From an uncultured Pseudomonadota bacterium (GTDB lineage: Bacteria > Pseudomonadota > Gammaproteobacteria > Burkholderiales > SG8-39): a stretch of DNA of 64,000 nucleotides. The first letter of the stretch is position 1, and the number at the start of each line of letters is the position of its first letter. The DNA lies in contig CAILKO010000057.1 in NCBI GenBank assembly GCA_903834835.1, positions 1-64,000 of the forward strand. The letters are read 5' to 3'. Position numbers and translations under genes: made by a program. This document shows positions 45,099 to 53,543 of the stretch, piece by piece. The notes under the pieces were generated by a model. It was not told the DNA's origin. It saw nothing but the letters and a program-made list of their open reading frames with translations, and ran no database searches.

Positions 45099-45968
45099 AT
45101 GAAATCCCTTTTGATATCGGTTTTGACGCTGGTTCTAACGCTCGGCCTGACCTTAGGCTCGACGCAGGCCGATGCGGCGAAGCGCCTCGGTGGGGGTAAG
45201 TCGCTAGGCATGCAACGGCAGGTGACACCGCCGCCGGCCAAGGCGCCTCAGGCGGCACAGGCCCCGACCCCCGCAGCGCCTGCTGCCGCAGCGGCAACGC
45301 CGGGACGCTCCTGGATGGGGCCGCTCGCCGGGCTCGCCGCCGGGATCGGACTCGCCGCCTTGGCATCCCACTTCGGTTTCGGCCAGGAACTTGCGAACAT
45401 GATGATGATTGCGCTGCTCGTCATGGTGGTGCTGGCGGTGATCGGCTACGTGATGCGCCGACGTGCCGGGCCGCAGCCCGCGATGGCCGGTGCGTCCACG
45501 CAGCAGTACAGCGCTACCCCTCCCGAGCCTGTCGCGGCGCGTCCATACGAAGCGCCTGTTGCCGGATCGGCGGCTAACGCTGCGCAGCAGCCTGTTTACC
45601 CTGCAGGTTTCGATGCCGCCGGATTCGTACGCAATGCCAAGGTGAGCTTCATTCGGCTTCAGGCGGCGAATGATGCGGGCAATCTGGATGATCTGCGCGA
45701 ATTCACCACGCCGGAAATGTATGCCGAGCTGAAGATGAACATCGACGAGCGTGGCAAGGACGCCCAATTCACCAATGTGGTAACGCTCGATGCGGACGTG
45801 CTCGAGGTCTTGGAGGAGCCGAACCGCTATCTCGTCAGCGTGCGTTTCACCGGGCAGGTGCGCGAGGGTGATGCGCCGGTGGAAGCGGTCGACGAAATCT
45901 GGCACCTGACGAAGCCGCTCGATGGTGCGAGCGGCTGGTTGCTGGCAGGCATTCAACAAAGTCGCTAG
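45099..45968 (+). CDS. Tim44-like domain membrane protein
   Basis: A 289-residue protein with an N-terminal signal or anchor (LLISVLTLVLTLGLTLG), an Ala/Pro-rich linker (residues 40-68), two hydrophobic segments around 72-90 and 100-117 (MMIALLVMVVLAVIGYVM), a second low-complexity linker and a C-terminal Tim44-like domain (FVRNAKVSFIRLQAANDAGN followed by LDDLREF). This layout is common in beta- and gammaproteobacterial inner-membrane proteins of unknown role. The Shine-Dalgarno is weak. It lies in a 275-base/235-base pair of gaps, apart from the catabolic operons. Confidence 0.87.
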   Translation: MKSLLISVLTLVLTLGLTLGSTQADAAKRLGGGKSLGMQRQVTPPPAKAPQAAQAPTPAAPAAAAATPGRSWMGPLAGLAAGIGLAALASHFGFGQELANMMMIALLVMVVLAVIGYVMRRRAGPQPAMAGASTQQYSATPPEPVAARPYEAPVAGSAANAAQQPVYPAGFDAAGFVRNAKVSFIRLQAANDAGNLDDLREFTTPEMYAELKMNIDERGKDAQFTNVVTLDADVLEVLEEPNRYLVSVRFTGQVREGDAPVEAVDEIWHLTKPLDGASGWLLAGIQQSR

Positions 45969-45973
45969 TCAAT

Positions 45974-45991
45974 AGCCGGATCGCTCCGGCT
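45974..45991 (+). terminator. hairpin after the Tim44-domain gene
   Basis: AGCCGGA and TCCGGCT pair around TCGC, starting six bases after the stop codon. Only two T residues follow directly, so termination would be inefficient. Confidence 0.45.
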
Positions 45992-46145
45992 TCCCTGGAT
46001 GGCGTCGGAGCCCGTGCGGCTACGGCGCCATTCCTATTTCTGGGTCCGTCAGTTCGGCGGCTCTGGCGGCGCTGCCAAACACCCGGCTGTCGCTGCGAAA
46101 GATTTCGTGCAAAGCTTCCGGTCCAGCAGGTGTCTTCGGGCTGTC

Positions 46146-46182
46146 ATGTGGCGTCGCCGCGGATGAGCAAGCGACGCCACAT
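46146..46182. repeat. 12-bp perfect inverted repeat
   Basis: ATGTGGCGTCGC (46146-46157) and GCGACGCCACAT (46171-46182) flank a 13-base loop, 22 bases past the stop of the minus-strand Bug gene. No T-run follows on either strand; it may be a 3-prime mRNA-stabilising stem. Confidence 0.6.
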
Positions 46183-46203
46183 CTTCCATCGTCCGCTTCC
46201 GCG

Positions 46204-47232
46204 TTACTGCGCCTTTGCCCCCGAGATCCTGACTGCCTCACCGTAGATCCGGATTTCATTGCGAATGACGGCAGCGAATGCCTCCGGCGTTCCGGCCGAG
46301 GTCGAGGACGATCCGATTTCCTGGATCTTGGCTCGGAATTCCGGCTCGCGGCCGACCTGGGTGGCGACCTGCGACAGACGCTCGATGACGGCGCGCGGCG
46401 TGCCGGCCTTGGTCACGAAGCCCTGGACGCCGCCGACGTCGAATTCAAGTCCGGTCTGCTCGGCGATCGTCGGGACTTCCTGCATCCACTCGGTACGCTT
46501 CGCGCGGGTCACGCCCAGCATCTTCAGCTTGCCGGCCTTCACCATGGGCAGGACGACGGCGCCGGAGCCAGCGGCGATCTGGACGTCGCCGCGCAACAGC
46601 GCGCCGACCACCTCGCCACCGCCGTTGTACGGGATATGGCGGACGTCGAGCTTCAGCTGCGCCTTGATCGATTCGGTCATGAGCTGGTGGACCGTGCCGA
46701 TGCCCGGGGATGCATAGTTGAAGGCGCCGGGCTTGGCCTTGGCCAGGGCGACGAACTCCTTGAAGCTGTTGAACGGCTCGCCCGATGGCGCGACATAGAT
46801 CAGCGAGTTCTCGTACAGGCTCGTCACCGGCGCCAGATCGCGCATGAAATCATAGGGCACCTGCTGCATCGCAGGCAGGATCGCCCAGTGGCTGGAGTCC
46901 GCTGCCATCAGGGTATGCCCGTCGGGCGCCGCAGCGAGCGTTTCGTTGATCGCGATGATGCCGTTCGCTCCCGGCTTGAATTCCACGACGAAGGGCTGAC
47001 CCAGCAGGGCGCTCATCTTCTCCGAGTACATGCGCGGGCCGGCTTCGGACATGCCACCCGATCGGTAGGGGATGAATACCCGGACCGGCTTGGTCGGGAA
47101 GGCCTGGGCGGCGGCGTCCAGTGCCACCGCTGCAAAGCAGGTGAGGCCCGCCGCCAGAGCCGGCAGATGCCGGAAGGCCGTCCGGACACGTTGGAAACCG
47201 GTGTTGCGTGTTGCGTAGATCTTGCTCGTCAT
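46204..47232 (-). CDS. Bug-family periplasmic solute-binding protein
   Basis: A 342-residue TTT receptor. The signal peptide is long (about 43 residues, ending AAAQA after FAAVALDA). Motifs: FPTKPVRVFIPYRSGGMSEA, FKPGANGIIAINETL, APDGHTLMAADSSHWAILPA, ALAKAKPGAFNYASPGIGT, HIPYNGGGEVV. The GRSGG-type motif is changed so that an arginine follows the proline, unlike other copies here. It is nearest in this window to the receptor at 11855. It diverges from the amidohydrolase at 47605. Confidence 0.9.
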   Translation of the reverse strand: MTSKIYATRNTGFQRVRTAFRHLPALAAGLTCFAAVALDAAAQAFPTKPVRVFIPYRSGGMSEAGPRMYSEKMSALLGQPFVVEFKPGANGIIAINETLAAAPDGHTLMAADSSHWAILPAMQQVPYDFMRDLAPVTSLYENSLIYVAPSGEPFNSFKEFVALAKAKPGAFNYASPGIGTVHQLMTESIKAQLKLDVRHIPYNGGGEVVGALLRGDVQIAAGSGAVVLPMVKAGKLKMLGVTRAKRTEWMQEVPTIAEQTGLEFDVGGVQGFVTKAGTPRAVIERLSQVATQVGREPEFRAKIQEIGSSSTSAGTPEAFAAVIRNEIRIYGEAVRISGAKAQ

Positions 47233-47604
47233 GCTCTCCCCCTAGATCGTCTCGTAGCGAATCAATCGTCAACTGCCGCTCCTCGGCGGCGTACGTTTCC
47301 TAGAGGCCCTGCATAGCCCGCCGTGCTTGCTAAAACAGGATCTCAGCGTCCGATCTTAGTGCATGCAGCGGATCGGAACAATCCGCTGCGGCGCTTGCAC
47401 CGCAGACGCTGTTTCGCAGGCGGCGCCGGTGTAGGCAATGCTGCAGAGTAATATTCGCCGACAGGGTGAGGAGAGGCGCGGTTCGCAGCGGGTCCATGCG
47501 CATGATTTCCTTCCTCGATGTGTGCCGGTCTGGCGCCGGCAATGGCAAGGTGCGTCCAGTTCGACATGTGCGAGATCTGTCTACTATTCCTGGAGAAGCG
47601 GAAG
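47233..47604. other. divergent intergenic region with a 9-bp inverted repeat
   Basis: No gene is supported in these 372 bases. GCAGCGGAT (47365-47373) and ATCCGCTGC (47381-47389) form a perfect inverted repeat with a seven-base spacer, a candidate operator roughly midway between the Bug gene (46204) and the amidohydrolase gene (47605). The last 20 bases hold the amidohydrolase Shine-Dalgarno (TGGAGAAGCGG). Confidence 0.5.
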
Positions 47605-48672
47605 ATGCCCAAGCGCGACTACCCGATCATCGACGGCGATGGTCATATTGTCGAGAACTTCGACGAGATCCTCGATTTTCTCGAGCCGCCCTACAAGGGC
47701 AAGAAGCAGCTCCGCGGTCTCGGGCAGCTCTGGCCTTCGCTCGACGGATTCAACCGCGCGGCGATGGCGGCCCAGTACGACATCGACACGCCGCTGCACA
47801 CCTCTCCGAAGGCGGTAAGCGAGATGATGGACGAAGTGGGCATCAGCGCGACGGTGCTCTATCCGACACTTGCGCTGGCGCACGGGTCCATCCGGCAGGC
47901 GGAGTGGTCGGTGGCACTGGCGCGCGCCTACAACACCTGGATGTCGGAGACCTACTGCAAGGAAGACAAGCGGCAGAAATTCGTGGCGCTGATCCCGCTG
48001 CAGGATCCTTCCGCGGCAGCCGAGGAGTTGCGCCGTGCAACGACTGAACTCGGCGCGGTCGGAGGTGTGCTGTGCGGCGCCGGCTTTACCGAGCCGCTCG
48101 GTTCATCGTTCTTCCAGCCGCTCTACGCCGAGGCCGACCGGCTTAAGACGGCACTCGTGTGCCATGGTGCGCCGGCCTCGGCGCTGCCGGATATCTTCAC
48201 CAAATTCACGCACCTGTTCGTGCTGAATCATCCGATCGCCCAGATGACGCAGATGGCTTCCATGTTTCAGGCTGGCGTGATCGACAAGTACCCCAATATG
48301 CGGGTCGGCTACTTCGAGGCGGGGATGAGCTGGGTCCCGCATCTGCTTGGCCGACTCTCTCGTACGGTAGGCATTGCCGGCATCGAGGCGGAGCCTGCAT
48401 ACCGCGTGGAGAAACGGCTTGATCCGCGCGAGCACATCAGGGAGGGGAGGGTGTTCTTCAGTCTCGAAGGCGAGGAACCGATGATCGCCGAGATGCAGAA
48501 ATATCTCGGCGCGGATTGTTTGTGCTTTGCGAGCGACTTTCCGCATGAGAACGGCACGGCCGAGCGCGTCGCGCATGAACTCGCGGAAATCGAGGAGCTC
48601 GAGGACCTCGACCTGAAGACGCGTATCGGGATGGTCGGCGGCAACGCCGCGAAACTCTACGGTCTGAACTGA
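47605..48672 (+). CDS. amidohydrolase (TIM-barrel metal-dependent hydrolase)
   Basis: A 355-residue amidohydrolase_2 protein: IDGDGHIVENFDEIL at residue 9 on, LVCHGAP in the centre, EAGMSWVPHLLGRL, and FASDFPHENGTAERV with the metal-binding aspartate. ATG 47605 follows GGAGAAGCGGAAG. It heads a plus-strand run with a Bug receptor (28 bases downstream), an epimerase-like enzyme, another Bug receptor, and the thiolase/DUF35 pair. The C-terminal SDFPHE block recurs in the partial gene at 63826. Confidence 0.88.
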   Translation: MPKRDYPIIDGDGHIVENFDEILDFLEPPYKGKKQLRGLGQLWPSLDGFNRAAMAAQYDIDTPLHTSPKAVSEMMDEVGISATVLYPTLALAHGSIRQAEWSVALARAYNTWMSETYCKEDKRQKFVALIPLQDPSAAAEELRRATTELGAVGGVLCGAGFTEPLGSSFFQPLYAEADRLKTALVCHGAPASALPDIFTKFTHLFVLNHPIAQMTQMASMFQAGVIDKYPNMRVGYFEAGMSWVPHLLGRLSRTVGIAGIEAEPAYRVEKRLDPREHIREGRVFFSLEGEEPMIAEMQKYLGADCLCFASDFPHENGTAERVAHELAEIEELEDLDLKTRIGMVGGNAAKLYGLN

Positions 48673-48700
48673 TCGAAGCTCGACGATAGGAGGAGGGAAG

Positions 48701-49672
48701 ATGTCTGATCTGAGGTTCAAGGCCCTGCGTGCGCTTTGTGTTGCGGGCTGTGCGATTGCCGGCGCCGTTCCGGCGGGCGCACAGGACTATCCATCGAAGA
48801 CGGTAAGCATCATCGTGCCCGCGCCCGCCGGGGGCGGGATCGACTTCATCGCGCGGCTCTACGCGGGCGAGCTGAACAAGCGCTGGAAACAGCCGGTGAT
48901 CGTGGACAACCGTCCCGGCGCCGCCGGCTTCGTAGGCGCCGAGGCGACCGCGCGTGCACCGGCCGACGGATACACGCTCTTGATGACGACCGATTCGACC
49001 ATGACGCAATCGATCTTCCGCAAGGTACAGTTCGACGGTACGCGCGACCTCGCTCCGATTGCGATGACGATGGTTTCTCCGCAGGTCTGCTTTACCAACA
49101 ATGAGACCGGCTTCAAGACATGGCAGGATCTCGTTGCGCATGCCAGGGCGAATCCGGGCAAGCTGAACTACGTCGACTATCCGGCGACGACAGTGCATCT
49201 GTACATGCGCGGGCTGCAGAAGTTGAGCGGTATTTCGATGACCCCCGTGCCCTACAACGGCGAGGCGCCGGGCATACAGGCTGTCCTCGGCAATTCCACG
49301 CAGCTCTTCTGCACGGTGCTCGGCCGGATCAACGAGCTCGTCAAGGCCGGCAAAGTCACGGCGCTGGGGGTGACCAGTCGCGAGGCGGTGGCGGCGCTGC
49401 CTGCGGTGCCGACGTTCCGCTCGATGGGCATTGATTTCGAATGGCCGCTCTGGTTCGGACTCATGGTGCCCTCGGCAGTGCCGCGCGAGGTGCTTGCGAA
49501 GCTCCAGGCGGATGTCGCAGAAATCCAGAAACTGCCGGAAATTCTGAGCAAAGTTTCCGGCACAGGTCTGTTGCCCGAGACCCGTCCGCCGGCAGCGAGC
49601 GCGGCGGAGATGACCGCCACCGGACGTCAGTTCAAGGACATGGCGAAAGAGTTCGGCATCCAGCCGGAGTGA
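48701..49672 (+). CDS. Bug-family periplasmic solute-binding protein
   Basis: A 323-residue TTT receptor with signal peptide (cleavage near AGAQ, residue 27) and motifs YPSKTVSIIVPAPAGGGIDF, NRPGAAGFVGAEATARAP, DGYTLLMTTDS, HARANPGKLNYVDYPATT, PVPYNGEAPG. ATG 48701 follows ATAGGAGGAGGGAAG, the strongest ribosome site in this cluster. It is tightly linked to the amidohydrolase upstream (28 bases), suggesting that binding and metabolism of one acid are co-expressed. Confidence 0.9.
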   Translation: MSDLRFKALRALCVAGCAIAGAVPAGAQDYPSKTVSIIVPAPAGGGIDFIARLYAGELNKRWKQPVIVDNRPGAAGFVGAEATARAPADGYTLLMTTDSTMTQSIFRKVQFDGTRDLAPIAMTMVSPQVCFTNNETGFKTWQDLVAHARANPGKLNYVDYPATTVHLYMRGLQKLSGISMTPVPYNGEAPGIQAVLGNSTQLFCTVLGRINELVKAGKVTALGVTSREAVAALPAVPTFRSMGIDFEWPLWFGLMVPSAVPREVLAKLQADVAEIQKLPEILSKVSGTGLLPETRPPAASAAEMTATGRQFKDMAKEFGIQPE

Positions 49673-49727
49673 TCACCAACGCGCGAGATTCGCGTTACCG
49701 CATCGGCGGAAAAACGGAGGAGGCAGG

Positions 49728-50684
49728 ATGGCGATACTGGTGATAGGCGGCGGGCTGATCGGCTCGCAGATCGCGCGGGTGCTGGTGGAGAGCGGTCGTG
49801 CCCCGATCATTTATGATCGCTCCCCGCAGCCGGGGGCGCTCGGGGAGATCGTCGATCTGTCCAAGGTGACGCTCGTCCAGGGCGACATTCTGCGGCCCTG
49901 GGATCTCGCTGCGGTGCTGCGCCGGGAAAAGATCGAGGGCATCATCCACACGGCCGCCTATCCGATGCTCACTGCAGGCGCGCAGGCACGTCCCTACGAT
50001 GCGATCGAGGTCAACATCATGGGCACGACCAACGTGCTGGAGGCGGCCGCGACCTTCGGCATTCCGAAGGTGGTCGTGGTCAGCTCGGCCGTGCTGACCT
50101 ACAGCATGGAAGGCGGGGCCGATGGTGGCGATCTTGGCCGGGAAGAAGCCTTCCCGCGGCCGATGACCTTCTATGCGGCGACCAAGCAGGCGGTGGAGGG
50201 CATCGCACTCAACTACGCGCGCTGGCGCGCGGTGGATGTGCGCATGGTGCGCTACGCTGCGGTGGCGGGACCCTGGACAGGGCAGGGCGGCGGCGAGCCG
50301 ACCAATATTTTCCGGGCGATGGTCGAGGGCGCGATGCGCCACGGCAAGGCCGAAGTGCCGAATGTCGCGATCGAATGGATCTACTCACGCGATGCCGGGC
50401 GAGGCACGGTGCTCGCCTACGATGCGAAGGTGGACAAGGACCGGGTGTTCAACCTCAGTCTGGGCGCTACCACCACGCCCGAGAACTTCGTGCAGGCGCT
50501 CAAGGAGGCATTCCCGGGTGTGGACGCGCGCGTGAAGACCGGGCCGGGCATGGTCGGTGCCCCTCCGGATGCGAAGTCGCTCGACATGCGGCGCTCGAAG
50601 TCCGTGCTCGGCTACACGCCGGAGTACGACATGGCAGGCGCGCTGCGCGACTACGCGGCCTGGCTCAAACCCAGATTGAAGTAG
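49728..50684 (+). CDS. NAD-dependent epimerase/dehydratase-family protein
   Basis: A 318-residue extended SDR: N-terminal GGGLIGSQIA (cofactor loop), VVSSAV with catalytic serine, and FYAATKQAV with Tyr and Lys. It has the usual C-terminal substrate domain. Family members act on nucleotide sugars but also on lignin-type and steroid-type alcohols; given the neighbours, a catabolic substrate is more likely than a sugar. ATG 49728 follows CGGAGGAGGCAGG. Confidence 0.85.
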   Translation: MAILVIGGGLIGSQIARVLVESGRAPIIYDRSPQPGALGEIVDLSKVTLVQGDILRPWDLAAVLRREKIEGIIHTAAYPMLTAGAQARPYDAIEVNIMGTTNVLEAAATFGIPKVVVVSSAVLTYSMEGGADGGDLGREEAFPRPMTFYAATKQAVEGIALNYARWRAVDVRMVRYAAVAGPWTGQGGGEPTNIFRAMVEGAMRHGKAEVPNVAIEWIYSRDAGRGTVLAYDAKVDKDRVFNLSLGATTTPENFVQALKEAFPGVDARVKTGPGMVGAPPDAKSLDMRRSKSVLGYTPEYDMAGALRDYAAWLKPRLK

Positions 50685-50718
50685 TACGCAGGTGGACCGG
50701 ATGAACGAGGAGATGCAC

Positions 50719-51711
50719 ATGAAAGCGAAGGATCAATCCCGGAAGCGCAGCTTTCTGCGTGTATCGCTTGCGGCAACCTTGACTGTCGCGACGGCTGCCA
50801 TCGGGCAGACCTGGCCGTCGCGCACGGTGCGCGTCGTGGCCCCGTTTACGCCGGGTGGGACGGTGGACCTGATGGCCAGGCTGCTGGCAGAGAAACTGCC
50901 TGCGGCAATCGGCACCTCCGCCGGCTTCGTGGTCGAGAACCGGCCGGGCGCGGCGGGGAATGTCGGGACCGATTATGTGGCCAAGCAGCCCGCGGACGGC
51001 TACACGCTTCTGGTGCACGGGAGTGTGGCCGCATCTGCTGTATTCGGGCAGGTGCTGCCCTACGATCCGTTCAAGGATTTCGCGCCGATATCGCAGCTTG
51101 CCGTGACCATACTCGTGCTCGCGACGAGCGCGAATGTGCCTGCCACGAACCTGAATGAACTCATCGCCTATGCGCGCGCGAACCCGGGGAAGCTCACCTA
51201 TGCATCGGTGGGCGCGGGTACGCCCCAGCATTTCGCCTCCGAACTGCTCAGGCAGATCGCGAAGATCGACATCGTTCATGTTCCTTACAAGGGCGGCGCG
51301 CAGGTGGTTGCGGCGCTGCTCGCGGGCGATGTCGGATTCTCCGTGAATGGTGCGAACACTGTCACGCCGCACGCAGGTGGCGGCAAGCTGCGCATGATCG
51401 CGGTGCCGATGCCGACCCGCAGCGCCTACATCCCCAACGTGCCGACGATCGCGGAGTCGCTCCCGGCCTACGATCTGCCGACCAGCTGGCTCGGGCTCTA
51501 CGCTCCGGCGGGGACGCCGCGTCCGATCATCGACCGCCTGAATCAGGAAGCGAATCGCATCGTCACCGATCCGCAGATTGCGAAGGACCGTCTGTTCACC
51601 ATCGGACTGGAACCAATCGGCACCACGCCGGAAAAGCACATGGAGGTGATCCGCAGCGATCTGGCGAAGTACGTCCGGATCGCGAAGGACGGCAACATCC
51701 GGCCCGACTGA
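50719..51711 (+). CDS. Bug-family periplasmic solute-binding protein
   Basis: A 330-residue TTT receptor, paralog of the 10708 protein along its full length (PFTPGGTVDLMARLLAEKL, NRPGAAGNVGTDYVAKQP, DPFKDFAPISQLAV, YARANPGKLTYASVGAGT, NIRPD end). The signal peptide ends near AAIGQ (about residue 29). ATG 50719 is favoured by ACGAGGAG seven bases upstream; three earlier in-frame starts exist from 50692. It precedes the thiolase/DUF35 pair by 77 bases. Confidence 0.9.
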   Translation: MKAKDQSRKRSFLRVSLAATLTVATAAIGQTWPSRTVRVVAPFTPGGTVDLMARLLAEKLPAAIGTSAGFVVENRPGAAGNVGTDYVAKQPADGYTLLVHGSVAASAVFGQVLPYDPFKDFAPISQLAVTILVLATSANVPATNLNELIAYARANPGKLTYASVGAGTPQHFASELLRQIAKIDIVHVPYKGGAQVVAALLAGDVGFSVNGANTVTPHAGGGKLRMIAVPMPTRSAYIPNVPTIAESLPAYDLPTSWLGLYAPAGTPRPIIDRLNQEANRIVTDPQIAKDRLFTIGLEPIGTTPEKHMEVIRSDLAKYVRIAKDGNIRPD

Positions 51712-51788
51712 CCGGGGCTTGCGGCATAATCCGGCGGCCCCGGGTACCCGCCCGGGACGTGCGATGAATTGAACGAAAGCTACGACCC

Positions 51789-52955
51789 ATGACGATACGC
51801 GGCAAGGCCTGCATCGTCGGTGCCTACGAGCACCCGACGCGCAAGGCGCCTGACAAGACCGTTGCACAGTTGCATGCTGAATCCGCGCGCGGCGCTCTGG
51901 CTGACGCCGGTCTTTCCCTGAAGGACGTGGATGGCTATTTCTGCGCGAGCGATGCGCCGGGGCTGGGTGCGCTCAGCATGGTTGACTACCTGGGCCTGAA
52001 TCTGCGGCATGTCGACACGACGGAAACCGGCGGCTCGTCCTATATCGTGCACGTTTCCCACGCGGCACAGGCGATCGCGGCGGGCAAGTGCAACATCGCG
52101 CTGATCACCCTCGCGGGCCGGACCCGCTCCGAAGCCCAGGGTGGCACGGTGCCGCGCAACTGGGGACCGAACATACCGGATTCGCCTTTCGAGGCGCCGT
52201 TCGGCACGGTCACCGTGAACAGCTACGCGCTTGTGGCGGCGCGCCACATGCACGAATTCGGCACGACGTCGGAACAGCTCGCCTGGATCAAGGTCGCGGC
52301 ATCGACGCACGCACAGTACAACAAGAACGCAATGCTGCGCGATGTGTATACCGTCGAGGATGTGGTGAATTCACCGATGATCTCGGACCCGCTGCACCGG
52401 CTGGATTGCTGCGTCGTCACTGACGGCGGCGGCGCGCTCATCGTCACGCGGCCCGAAATCGCGCGCGAGTTGAAGCGGCCGCTGGTCACGGTGCGCGGCG
52501 CGGGGGAGGCGATCAAGGGGCAGGACGGCGGCCGCATCGATCTCAGCTATACCGCGGCGGCGAGATCCGGGCCGATCGCCTTCGAGGAGGCCGGGGTGAA
52601 ACCCGGCGATATCGACTACGCGTCGATCTACGACAGTTTCACGATCACGGTGCTCATGCAGCTTGAGGACCTCGGCTTCTGCGAGAAGGGCAAGGGCGGT
52701 CGCTTCGTCGCTGACGGCAATCTCATTGCGGGGCAGGGGAAGCTGCCGTTCAACACCGACGGCGGCGGGCTGTGCAACAACCATCCCGCTAACCGCGGCG
52801 GCATGACCAAGGTGATCGAGGCGGTCAGGCAGCTGCGCGGCGAGGCACATCCGGCGGTACAGGTCAAAGACTGCCGTCTTGCGGTGGCGCAGGGCATCGG
52901 CGGACTCATGGGTGCGCGCCACGGCAGCGGAACCCTGATACTGGAGAGGAGCTGA
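51789..52955 (+). CDS. thiolase-fold protein lacking catalytic cysteines (probable DUF35-dependent aldolase or related enzyme)
   Basis: A 388-residue thiolase-superfamily protein of the SCP2/lipid-transfer type. Where thiolases have the nucleophilic cysteine, this protein reads TGGSSYIVHVSH (residues 80-91), with serine instead. The C-terminal second cysteine motif reads GIGGLMGARHGSG, also without Cys. The GHP-type histidine is kept (CNNHPANRGG). Steroid side-chain aldolases of the Ltp2 type are cysteine-poor thiolase homologs that pair with a DUF35 protein, and such a partner is encoded two bases downstream. A C-C lyase on an acyl-CoA is therefore more likely than thiolysis. Confidence 0.82.
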   Translation: MTIRGKACIVGAYEHPTRKAPDKTVAQLHAESARGALADAGLSLKDVDGYFCASDAPGLGALSMVDYLGLNLRHVDTTETGGSSYIVHVSHAAQAIAAGKCNIALITLAGRTRSEAQGGTVPRNWGPNIPDSPFEAPFGTVTVNSYALVAARHMHEFGTTSEQLAWIKVAASTHAQYNKNAMLRDVYTVEDVVNSPMISDPLHRLDCCVVTDGGGALIVTRPEIARELKRPLVTVRGAGEAIKGQDGGRIDLSYTAAARSGPIAFEEAGVKPGDIDYASIYDSFTITVLMQLEDLGFCEKGKGGRFVADGNLIAGQGKLPFNTDGGGLCNNHPANRGGMTKVIEAVRQLRGEAHPAVQVKDCRLAVAQGIGGLMGARHGSGTLILERS

Positions 52956-52957
52956 TC

Positions 52958-53359
52958 ATGCCCACCATGCACCAGGATCGAACGATCACCGCCCCGATGG
53001 TTTATCCGGACAGCGCGCCCTTCTGGGAGGCAGCGAAGGAATCGCGGCTGCTCATCAAGCGTTGCCGGGATTGTTCGCAGTTCCACTGGTATCCGCGCAC
53101 GATCTGCCCGCATTGCGGCAGCGATGCCACGGAATGGGTGGCTGCCTCGGGACGCGCAACGATCTACTCCGTCAGCGTCACCCGGCGCGCGGGGCCGCAG
53201 GCCTATGCAATCGCCTACGTGACCTTGGAAGAGGGCGTGACGATGATGACCAACATCATCGACTGCGATCTCGATACGCTGCGCATCGGCGATGCAGTTA
53301 CCGTGGCCTTTCGGGACAGCGACGGCGGACCGCCCGTGCCGATGTTCAGGCCGGTCTGA
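52958..53359 (+). CDS. DUF35/OB-fold zinc-ribbon protein
   Basis: A 133-residue protein with an N-terminal helix (FWEAAKESRLLIKRC), a four-cysteine zinc ribbon (Cys36, Cys39, Cys50, Cys53: CRDC and CPHC) and a C-terminal OB fold (ATIYSVSVTRR, AYVTLEEGV, GDAVTVAF). Such proteins are obligate partners of thiolase-fold enzymes, for example in benzoylsuccinyl-CoA thiolase, archaeal HMG-CoA synthesis and steroid side-chain aldolases. It begins two bases after the thiolase-like stop, so a two-subunit complex is expected. Confidence 0.9.
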   Translation: MPTMHQDRTITAPMVYPDSAPFWEAAKESRLLIKRCRDCSQFHWYPRTICPHCGSDATEWVAASGRATIYSVSVTRRAGPQAYAIAYVTLEEGVTMMTNIIDCDLDTLRIGDAVTVAFRDSDGGPPVPMFRPV

Positions 53360-53414
53360 AACAGACAGTAAGGCGAGGGCGGCGCGAAAGGGGAGCACTA
53401 CGAGGACCTTCAGG

Positions 53415-53444
53415 ATAGATGGTAACGTATATGTTACCATCTAT
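53415..53444. promoter_or_regulatory. 30-bp near-perfect palindrome, second copy of the 28141 operator type
   Basis: The half-site ATAGATGGTAACGTA is mirrored by TATGTTACCATCTAT with a single central asymmetry. It matches the 28141 palindrome at 25 of 30 positions, and four of the five differences occur as symmetric pairs (positions 4/27 and 7/24). It lies 100 bases upstream of the Gfo/Idh gene. Confidence 0.75.
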
Positions 53445-53543
53445 GTGTCGGGCCTTCAGTCGATTCCCTCCGCGCGGTTCCGGCCGGCTTAGTCAGTCCG
53501 GGATACAGTCCGGGTTTCACAATTTGTCACTGGGGAGCAGCTC

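Noticed and set aside
45073-45366. Minus-strand frames opposite the Tim44-domain gene
   Set aside because: They mirror its Ala/Pro-rich linkers and lack any start signal.
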